Shown one piece after another: positions 1 through 4,460 of a stretch of DNA of 7,901 nucleotides; positions within the stretch are counted from its first letter, which is position 1; the number at the start of each line of letters is the position of its first letter. The translations under genes were made by a program, and so were the position numbers. Location of the stretch: positions 1 to 7,901 of the forward strand of contig JAOUGY010000172.1 of NCBI GenBank assembly GCA_029865445.1, written 5' to 3'. Origin of the DNA: Acidimicrobiia bacterium (GTDB lineage Bacteria; Actinomycetota; Acidimicrobiia; Spongiisociales; ZC4RG35). Under the pieces are notes generated by a model. That model had not been told where the DNA came from. It was given only the letters and a program-made list of their open reading frames with translations, and did not search any database.

Positions 1-327
1 TTCGGTGGGTCCGCGCAGGTGGGGATGGCGGAAGTCGAATCGGCGGATGCCGTTGTTGGTCGTGCGGTCCACTTTGGTGGGTTGTTGTGACCGGTGATGG
101 TGGATGTCGAGCCTGGCGGAAGCCGGTGCCCCGACGGTGGTTCACTTCGGTGGATTGCGGGATGGGTGGCGGTGGATGCCACATCGGCGGATGCGATGTC
201 TGCCTGGGTGGGACCACTTCGGTGGGTCCGCGCAGGTGGGGATGGCGGAAGTCGAATCGGCGGATGCCGTTGTTGGTCGTGCGGTCCACTTTGGTGGGTT
301 GTTGTGACCGGTGATGGTGGATGTCGA
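1..327. repeat. Tandem array of ~72-bp degenerate units with a 217-bp higher-order period
   Basis: A core reading CACTTYGGTGG recurs at about 69, 142, 214 and 286, and a further partial copy begins at base 1, so units are 72-73 bp long. Three units make a super-unit: bases 1-110 are repeated without a mismatch at 218-327 (offset 217), while the units in between are diverged. Unit ends share GGTGG, GGCGGA and TCGGCGGATGC blocks. Each core can fold as CCAC-TTCG-GTGG or CCAC-TTTG-GTGG, a short stem with a UUCG-type tetraloop. At 214 the stem extends through GGAC/GTCC with one bulged G. The array is open at the left edge and stops abruptly inside a unit at 327. Open frames on both strands cross it, but 217 is not a multiple of 3, so no repeat protein frame is conserved. 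I infer a non-coding structural or intergenic repeat of unknown function. Confidence 0.85.
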
Positions 328-414
328 AGGGTTTGGACGAGGGTTTTCCCGCAAGGGGCCCGGTACCGAACCCGTGGGACGGAACCGGCACCACACACCG
401 GGACCGAACCGACT

Positions 415-436
415 TCGATGGCCTTCGGGCCGTCGA
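415..436 (+). other. Strong 9-bp hairpin with UUCG tetraloop
   Basis: The arm 415-423 pairs with 428-436 (one T-G wobble) around a TTCG loop at 424-427; the core is GGCC-TTCG-GGCC. C(UUCG)G loops are exceptionally stable in RNA. No T-run follows. It stands just ahead of the terminator-like hairpin at 442-487, so it may be the first half of a tandem terminator, or a structured RNA element. The rest of the 217-bp gap (328-544) holds no gene I can support: it has GGTACCGAACC/GGGACCGAACC-like short repeats near 361-412 and a -10-like box near 533. Confidence 0.5.
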
Positions 437-441
437 GCGGG

Positions 442-487
442 AACCCCGAGAGGGTCGAGGAACTATCCATGGCTCCCTCGGGGTTTT
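442..487 (+). terminator. Probable intrinsic terminator, forward strand
   Basis: AACCCCGAG (442-450) is the perfect reverse complement of CTCGGGGTT (477-485), and the T-run continues to 487 (TTTT then C). The loop is long (26 nt) and may form inner pairs. The T-run is on the forward strand only, so the element would stop transcripts arriving from the left, through the repeat array, and insulate the PH-domain gene. The short T-run keeps confidence moderate. Confidence 0.5.
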
Positions 488-532
488 CTCGCGTCTTGGG
501 CCGATCGGCCGCTCCCCGAGGGCTCGGTCCGG

Positions 533-547
533 TACGCTGAACCCGTG
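533..547 (+). promoter_or_regulatory. -10-like box TACGCT with leaderless GTG start
   Basis: TACGCT (533-538) fits the actinobacterial TAnnnT -10 pattern. The GTG start at 545 lies 6 bases after it, where transcription would be expected to begin. No Shine-Dalgarno sequence precedes the GTG, which agrees with a leaderless mRNA. No clear -35 is visible at the usual distance. Confidence 0.5.
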
Positions 548-1144
548 TCCTACCCAGAACGTCTCCTCGGTCCCGACGAACAGATCGTGCGCGCCTTCAA
601 GCCGCATTGGCTCGTGCTGGCTTCGCCCGTATTCATGGGTGTCCTGGCGATCGGATTGTCGATTGGGGCGTCGACGCTTCTCGATGACCCGGCGCGCTGG
701 ATCGCCCCGCTGGCCCTCCTGACGATCTGGGTGGTGGCCTCGATCCGCCGCATCCTCGACTGGCTCACCACGCAATACGTGGTCACCAACGAGCGTGTCA
801 TCTTCCGCGCCGGCGTGTTGAGCCGGCGCGGCAAAGAGATCCCACTCGAGGTCATCAACGACGTGGCGTTCACCCAGTCCGTCTTGGAGCGGGTGTTCCG
901 ATCCGGGGACCTCCTGATCGAGTCCGCCGGCGAGATGGGGCAGAGCCGCTATTCGAACATTCCGGACCCCGAAGGGCTCCAGTCGCTCATCTATCAGGTG
1001 CGCGAGACCCGGATGCAGACCGTGAAGGGCACGGCGGCGTCGTTCGTGTCCGAACTCGAAGGATTGGCACGGCTCCGTGAACGGGGCGTCCTCACCGACG
1101 AGGAGTTCGAGGCACAGAAGCGAAAATTCCTCGACCAGGGGTGA
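545..1144 (+). CDS. Membrane PH-domain protein with C-terminal SHOCT motif
   Basis: This is a 199-residue protein. It begins with a short cytoplasmic stretch (YPERLLGPDEQIV), followed by two hydrophobic helices at about 24-45 and 49-67. A bacterial PH domain of the YdbS/YdbT type follows: it opens with the typical TTQYVVTNERVIFRAGVLSR (75-94) and continues with EIPLEVINDV (98-107) and GDLLIESAG (121-129). The C-terminus, ARLRERGVLTDEEFEAQKRK (175-194), is a SHOCT motif, a short helical module found at the ends of many bacterial membrane or oligomeric proteins. The biochemical role of such proteins is not established; they are usually described as membrane-associated. The open frame extends upstream to 311, but that part runs through the hairpin region with protein-unlike sequence. 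GTG 545 is chosen because the conserved family sequence begins there, directly after a -10-like box. It lies 4 nt before the acyl-CoA synthetase, so the two are probably co-transcribed. Confidence 0.88.
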   Translation: MSYPERLLGPDEQIVRAFKPHWLVLASPVFMGVLAIGLSIGASTLLDDPARWIAPLALLTIWVVASIRRILDWLTTQYVVTNERVIFRAGVLSRRGKEIPLEVINDVAFTQSVLERVFRSGDLLIESAGEMGQSRYSNIPDPEGLQSLIYQVRETRMQTVKGTAASFVSELEGLARLRERGVLTDEEFEAQKRKFLDQG

Positions 1145-1151
1145 TCACGTG
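1137..1151 (+). promoter_or_regulatory. Shine-Dalgarno inside the preceding gene deciding the GTG 1149 start
   Basis: AGGGGTGAT (1137-1145) resembles AGGAGGTGAT and covers the stop codon of the PH-domain gene. It is 7 nt from GTG 1149 but 16 nt from the next in-frame start, ATG 1158. This favours 1149 and termination-reinitiation coupling between the two genes. Confidence 0.6.
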
Positions 1152-2786
1152 CCCCACATGATGGACGACTTTCCGCTCAACCTGTCCACGCTGTATGCGC
1201 GCGCCGTCCGGCTGTTTCCCGATCAGGAGATCGTGTCGATGGAGCCGGGAGGCGAGGTCCGGCGATCGACATACAGCGAGACCGATGTCCGGATCCGACA
1301 GCTCGCAAGAATCCTCGCGGATCGTTTCGGGCTCGGTGCCGGCGACCGCATCGGCACGTTCGCTCCCAACAACCTTCGTCACCACGAGTTGTATTGGGCC
1401 ACGGCATGCACGGGTCTCGTCTGTCACACGATCAACATCCGCCTGTTTCCCGATCAGATCGAGTACATCGTCAACCATGCGGAAGACCGTGTCATGTTCA
1501 TCGAGCCGGATCTCGTTCCGCTCATCGAACCGATCGCCCATCGGTTCGAGACGGTGGAGGCGTTCGTGATCCTCGGTGATCGAGTTGTGGGGTCGCTCCC
1601 CAACACCGTCGCCTACGACGAACTGTTCGAAGGGGTCGAACCGATTGCGGGGTGGGAGCTTGTCGACGAGCGCTCACCCATGATGTTCTGTTACACGTCG
1701 GGCACGACCGGCAACCCAAAGGGCGTCGCCTACACGCAGCGCAGCACCTACCTGCACACCATCAGTCATCTGGCCTTCCTGCCCATCGGCCCGTCCGACA
1801 ACGTGATGCCGGTCGTGCCGATGTTCCACGCCGCGGCCTGGGGGTATCCGTTCATGGCCACGGCTCAGGGCGCCAAGATCACCTACCCGGGCGCCGACCT
1901 CAGCCCGGCGGCGTTGGTTTCTCTCGTCGAACGGGAACGAGTCACGTTCTCGGCGGGTGTCCCGACGGTCTGGCTTGGGATCCAGCATCACCTCGACGCC
2001 CATCCCGAAGCGGACGTGTCGTCGATCCGGGCGTTCCTGTGCGGAGGTTCGGCGGTGCCGAGAGCAATGATCGACTGGTACTGGAAGAACCGCGGAATCC
2101 GGGTCGTCCAGGGATGGGGTATGACCGAGACCAATCCGGTCGCATCCACTGCAATCCTCACGCCTGCCCTGGAAACGCTGCCGTGGGAGCGCCAGCTCGA
2201 TTTCCTCGAGACCGCCGGCATCCCGGCGCCCGGGCTCGTGATGAAGATCGTCGACGAGCTCGGAGAGGAGTTGCCCCACGACGGCGAGGCTTTCGGTGAG
2301 CTTCTCATCCGCGGCCCGTGGATCGCCGCCGAGTACTACAAAGACGAACGGTCGCCGAGCTCCTTCGTCGACGGGTGGCTGCGGACTGGCGATGTGTGCA
2401 AGATCACCCCGGAGGGCTACGTCCGGATCACCGACCGTGCCAAGGACGTGATCAAGTCGGGCGGCGAGTGGATCTCGTCGATCGACCTGGAGAACACGAT
2501 CATGGCCCACTCCAGCGTTGCCGAGGCCACGGTCGTGGGTGTGCCGCACCCGAAGTGGGGCGAGCGCCCGGTGGCTCTGGTCGTGCCCAAGCCGGGTCGG
2601 TCGACCACCGAGGCCGAATTGTTGGCCTTTCTCGAGAGTCGAGTGGCCAAGTGGTGGCTCCCCGATCGCATCGTCTTCGCCGAGGAGGTGCCGAAGACCG
2701 GGACCGGCAAGTTCGACAAGAAAGTCGTGCGCCAGCTGCCTGCCGTCACCGACCTCATGGAGCATTGGGACGCAGTCGAGGGGTGA
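1149..2786 (+). CDS. AMP-forming fatty-acyl-CoA synthetase (medium/long-chain acyl-CoA ligase)
   Basis: This 545-residue protein activates a fatty acid with ATP and CoA, through an acyl-AMP intermediate, to acyl-CoA. The ANL-superfamily motifs are intact and in order: P-loop YTSGTTGNPKGV (182-193), adenylate-binding WGMTE (323-327), hinge region GWLRTGD with the ribose-binding Asp at 415, and the C-terminal PKTGTGKFDKK with the catalytic Lys at 521. Length is typical. The N-terminus (MMDDFPLNLSTLY) and overall pattern resemble the AlkK-like group, which also includes methylmercaptopropionate-CoA ligases (DmdB); exact substrate cannot be read from sequence. GTG 1149 is chosen because AGGGG at 1137-1141 stands 7 nt before it; ATG 1158 and 1161 are alternatives. 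The ribosome site overlaps the end of the PH-domain gene (stop at 1144), suggesting translational coupling. A role in beta-oxidation or lipid recycling is likely. Confidence 0.93.
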   Translation: MPHMMDDFPLNLSTLYARAVRLFPDQEIVSMEPGGEVRRSTYSETDVRIRQLARILADRFGLGAGDRIGTFAPNNLRHHELYWATACTGLVCHTINIRLFPDQIEYIVNHAEDRVMFIEPDLVPLIEPIAHRFETVEAFVILGDRVVGSLPNTVAYDELFEGVEPIAGWELVDERSPMMFCYTSGTTGNPKGVAYTQRSTYLHTISHLAFLPIGPSDNVMPVVPMFHAAAWGYPFMATAQGAKITYPGADLSPAALVSLVERERVTFSAGVPTVWLGIQHHLDAHPEADVSSIRAFLCGGSAVPRAMIDWYWKNRGIRVVQGWGMTETNPVASTAILTPALETLPWERQLDFLETAGIPAPGLVMKIVDELGEELPHDGEAFGELLIRGPWIAAEYYKDERSPSSFVDGWLRTGDVCKITPEGYVRITDRAKDVIKSGGEWISSIDLENTIMAHSSVAEATVVGVPHPKWGERPVALVVPKPGRSTTEAELLAFLESRVAKWWLPDRIVFAEEVPKTGTGKFDKKVVRQLPAVTDLMEHWDAVEG

Positions 2787-2855
2787 CCTCGTTGGTGGAC
2801 TCCGATCCTGCGAAACACTGCCGTTTCCCCGGGGTCACAACAGCGTCGTCCTCAT

Positions 2856-2871
2856 TACAATGAGCGCGGTG
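2856..2871 (+). promoter_or_regulatory. -10 box TACAAT overlapping an ATG, with GTG 7 nt downstream
   Basis: TACAAT (2856-2861) is a near-consensus -10 box. The annotated ATG at 2860 overlaps its last two bases, so a transcript from this promoter would not contain that ATG. The in-frame GTG at 2869 is 7 nt after the box, as in a leaderless start. A weak -35 candidate GGTCAC lies near 2833. Confidence 0.5.
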
Positions 2872-3135
2872 TTCGAGGCTATTCAGAGTATCGATTCGAG
2901 GAGCACGCCGGGGTCTCCGGTGGTGGAGACCCAGCTGGGCGTGTTCGACACGGAGGCCGATGCCATCGAGACGGCGCGTGAAGCCAGGCGATCCTTCTTC
3001 GAGGATGGTGGCTCAGACTTCGCTTGGTGGATCGTGCGTCCCATCGGGGCCAAGTTGGCCAATTGGATCTCTGATTCCAACAGCGACAAGGAATTCGTGC
3101 TCGACCTTCGGTCGGGCCAGCTCGTGGAGCGCTGA
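2860..3135 (+). CDS. Small soluble protein of unknown function
   Basis: I do not recognise a named family. The 91-residue product has no signal peptide or membrane helix. A variable N-terminus (about 1-20) leads into a strand, VVETQLGVFDT (21-31), an acidic-to-basic helix, EADAIETAREARRSFFE (32-48), then FAWWIVRPIGAKLANWI (54-70) and a final SDKEFVLDLRSGQLVER. The WW-VR and DKEFVLDL parts look like a conserved core, which argues for a real gene. Codon use matches the neighbours. If the -10 box at 2856 is used, translation would begin at GTG 2869, giving 88 residues. It is separated from the synthetase by 73 bp with no terminator seen, and from the next gene by 84 bp. Confidence 0.7.
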   Translation: MSAVFEAIQSIDSRSTPGSPVVETQLGVFDTEADAIETAREARRSFFEDGGSDFAWWIVRPIGAKLANWISDSNSDKEFVLDLRSGQLVER

Positions 3136-3167
3136 TCGGGGGGTGATGGGGCCCGCCGTAACCCCAC

Positions 3168-3184
3168 TAGCCTGGCTCCACATG
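3168..3184 (+). promoter_or_regulatory. -10-like box TAGCCT before a mini-ORF
   Basis: TAGCCT (3168-3173) fits TAnnnT, and ATG 3182 follows after 8 nt, so transcription would start at or very near this ATG. The pattern matches the other starts in the window. No convincing -35 is seen. Confidence 0.4.
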
Positions 3185-3223
3185 GCGCCCCGCAGTTCCT
3201 TCCAGCCAGCCCAACGCCCGTGA
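3182..3223 (+). CDS. Putative leaderless mini-ORF (13 codons) coupled to the membrane protein
   Basis: The ORF reads MAPRSSFQPAQRP and stops with TGA at 3221-3223, overlapping the GTG start of the membrane protein at 3220 as GTGA. The downstream gene has no Shine-Dalgarno sequence, so ribosomes loading on a leaderless ATG and reinitiating at the GTGA overlap would explain its translation. Leaderless short ORFs upstream of genes are known in mycobacteria. The peptide itself shows no recognisable function. This is a prediction from spacing alone. Confidence 0.35.
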   Translation: MAPRSSFQPAQRP

Positions 3224-3603
3224 CCACGCTCGCCTCCATGGGATCGATCCATCGCGCCTTTGGTTGGTACGCGGTCGGGATCATGGCGATCATCGGGATC
3301 TGGGGCTTGACGTTGGCCGTGGTGAAGCGAGAGCCCGGACGATCGTTCTGGGCCGGCTTCGCCGTCGCCACCGTCGCCGTCGTGAGCCAGGTCGGCTTGG
3401 GCACATACGCCTTGAGTGTGGAAGGCGTCGATCCGGGCAACCAACACGTCTTCTACGGGGTCGTGATCATGTTCACGCTCGCCTTCGCCTACATCTACCG
3501 CGCCCAGTTCGCGAAACGACCGGGGCTTTCCTACGGATTGCTGGCGCTGTTCCTCATGGGCCTCGGTATGCGTGCCATCTCCAACTTCGGCCAGTACTTC
3601 TGA
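3220..3603 (+). CDS. Small four-helix membrane protein of unknown function
   Basis: The 127-residue protein has four hydrophobic segments at about 14-34, 43-63, 77-93 and 104-121, with short polar loops and no cleavable signal. Arg/Lys residues follow helices 1 and 3 (KREPGR, YRAQFAKRPG), suggesting those loops are cytoplasmic by the positive-inside rule, with both ends outside. Notable residues are His76 in PGNQHVFYG at the start of helix 3, a GLGTYAL turn after helix 2, and MGLGMRAI in helix 4. I do not recognise the family; a redox or haem role from the histidines would be speculation. GTG 3220 is taken as the start because it overlaps a mini-ORF stop; ATG 3238 would remove 6 residues and leave all helices. 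The 67-bp gap to fabI contains a candidate promoter, so the genes need not be one operon. Confidence 0.75.
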   Translation: MTTLASMGSIHRAFGWYAVGIMAIIGIWGLTLAVVKREPGRSFWAGFAVATVAVVSQVGLGTYALSVEGVDPGNQHVFYGVVIMFTLAFAYIYRAQFAKRPGLSYGLLALFLMGLGMRAISNFGQYF

Positions 3604-3608
3604 GCCAT

Positions 3609-3620
3609 CGGACCTGTCCG
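3609..3620. promoter_or_regulatory. Perfect inverted repeat CGGAC-CT-GTCCG upstream of fabI
   Basis: This 5-bp dyad with a 2-nt centre lies just upstream of the -10-like box TATCGT at 3626-3631, between where the -35 and -10 elements would sit. It could be a repressor operator for fabI, but it is short and no second copy was noticed in the window. Confidence 0.25.
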
Positions 3621-3625
3621 GTCTC

Positions 3626-3645
3626 TATCGTGGCGGCAGTGCCAC
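3626..3645 (+). promoter_or_regulatory. Candidate fabI promoter (-10 TATCGT) and 5' leader hairpin
   Basis: TATCGT (3626-3631) fits TAnnnT and would start transcription near 3638-3639, giving a leader of about 32 nt. The arms GTGGC (3630-3634) and GCCAC (3641-3645) can pair around a 6-nt loop, although the left arm lies partly in the -10 box and so would be mostly absent from the RNA. Confidence 0.4.
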
Positions 3646-3698
3646 AGACCGGCGCCCAGAAAGGACACCCATGCTGCTGGACGGCAAACGACTTCTGA
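3639..3698 (+). CDS. Putative leaderless upstream ORF overlapping the fabI start out of frame
   Basis: GTG 3639 lies 7 nt after the -10-like box. The frame gives 19 codons and ends at TGA 3696-3698, past the fabI ATG at 3671, so it overlaps fabI by 28 nt in another frame. The fabI ribosome site lies inside it. If translated, it would compete with rather than feed fabI initiation. The peptide resembles nothing known, and the spacing could be chance. Confidence 0.2.
   Translation: MPQTGAQKGHPCCWTANDF
3661..3665 (+). promoter_or_regulatory. fabI ribosome-binding site
   Basis: AAGGA stands 5 nt before ATG 3671 and fixes the fabI start. It is one of only two clear Shine-Dalgarno sequences before genes in the window. 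Confidence 0.7.
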
Positions 3699-4456
3699 TC
3701 ACCGGAGTTCTGACCGATGACTCCATCGCCTGGCACACCGCCCGGATCGCTCAGGAGCAGGGTGCGAACATCGTGTGCACAGGATTCGGCAGGGGATTGC
3801 GTCTCACCGAACGTTCCGTTCAGCGACTGCCAAACGCCTGCGACGTGCTGGAACTCGACATCAACGACCCGGACCACGTCGAGGCGATGCGCGCCGATCT
3901 GACGGATCGGTGGGGTGCCGTCGACGGGGCGTTGCACGCTATTGCTTTCGCTCCGGCGGACGCCCTTGGTGGGAACTTCCTCGCAACCCCGGTCGAGAGC
4001 GCCCAGACCGCTTTCACCACCTCTGCCTTTTCGTACAAGACCCTTGCGGTGGGATTGTTGCCGCTGATGGAGGCGGCCGGGGGAGGTGCGTTGGTGACCC
4101 TCGATTTCGACAACACCCAGGCGTGGCCGGCGTACGACTGGATGGGTGTGTCCAAGGCCGCGCTCCAGGCCGTCACTCGTTACCTTGCGAGAGACCTGGG
4201 CCCGAAGAACATTCGGGTGAATGCCGTCTCGGCGGGTCCGCTGGCCACGGTGGCCGCCAAGTCGATCCCAGGTTTCGAGGCGTTCCAGGACGCCTGGAAT
4301 GGAAGGGCCCCGCTGAAATGGGACGAGACGAACCCGGAGCCGGTCGCCAAGATGGTCTGTGTTCTGATGTCCGACTGGGCTCCGGCGACCTCAGGTGAGG
4401 TGGTGCACGTCGACGGCGGATTCCACGCCATCGCCACCGGCGTTTCACAAGGCTGA
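3671..4456 (+). CDS. fabI: Enoyl-[acyl-carrier-protein] reductase (NADH), FabI
   Basis: This 261-residue cytoplasmic short-chain dehydrogenase-type enzyme reduces trans-2-enoyl-ACP to acyl-ACP with NADH, the last step of each type II fatty-acid elongation cycle. The FabI/InhA signature is complete: cofactor-binding LLITGVLTDDSIAWHTARIA near the N-terminus, AQEQGANIVCTGFGR, the active-site pair Tyr155 and Lys162 in AYDWMGVSKAAL (Y-x6-K), and RVNAVSAGPL. Phe146 occupies the place of InhA Phe149 (Tyr146 in E. coli FabI). The substrate loop from TVAAKS to GRAP is about 10 residues shorter than in InhA and equal to that of E. coli FabI, which argues for ordinary chain lengths rather than mycolic-acid precursors. 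HAIAF (89-93) replaces HSIGF, so Ala90 stands where InhA has Ser94. No fabG neighbour is present. The stop lies 4 nt from the stop of the opposing kinase gene. Confidence 0.95.
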   Translation: MLLDGKRLLITGVLTDDSIAWHTARIAQEQGANIVCTGFGRGLRLTERSVQRLPNACDVLELDINDPDHVEAMRADLTDRWGAVDGALHAIAFAPADALGGNFLATPVESAQTAFTTSAFSYKTLAVGLLPLMEAAGGGALVTLDFDNTQAWPAYDWMGVSKAALQAVTRYLARDLGPKNIRVNAVSAGPLATVAAKSIPGFEAFQDAWNGRAPLKWDETNPEPVAKMVCVLMSDWAPATSGEVVHVDGGFHAIATGVSQG

Positions 4457-4460
4457 GAGG

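Noticed and set aside
1..327. CRISPR array
   Set aside because: There are no short identical repeats separated by unique spacers; the units are contiguous, degenerate and about 72 bp, and no cas gene is nearby.
87..540. Forward and reverse open frames across the repeat array, including a reverse frame with a PPKW motif recurring every 24 codons
   Set aside because: The array spacing includes a 73-bp step and a 217-bp period, so frames are not kept; the proteins are low-complexity and no start signal or family is seen.
311..544. N-terminal extension of the PH-domain protein in the same frame
   Set aside because: It crosses the hairpin and terminator block, is Arg/Gly/Pro-rich without family character, and the family-like sequence begins at 545.
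1674..2765. 363-codon reverse open frame opposite the acyl-CoA synthetase
   Set aside because: It is an antisense shadow of a gene with complete catalytic motifs; the product is His/Arg/Asp-rich and resembles no protein.
1149..2786. Specific assignment as DmdB (methylmercaptopropionate-CoA ligase)
   Set aside because: The general family pattern fits, but AlkK-type fatty-acyl ligases look the same at this level and no other DMSP genes are in the window.
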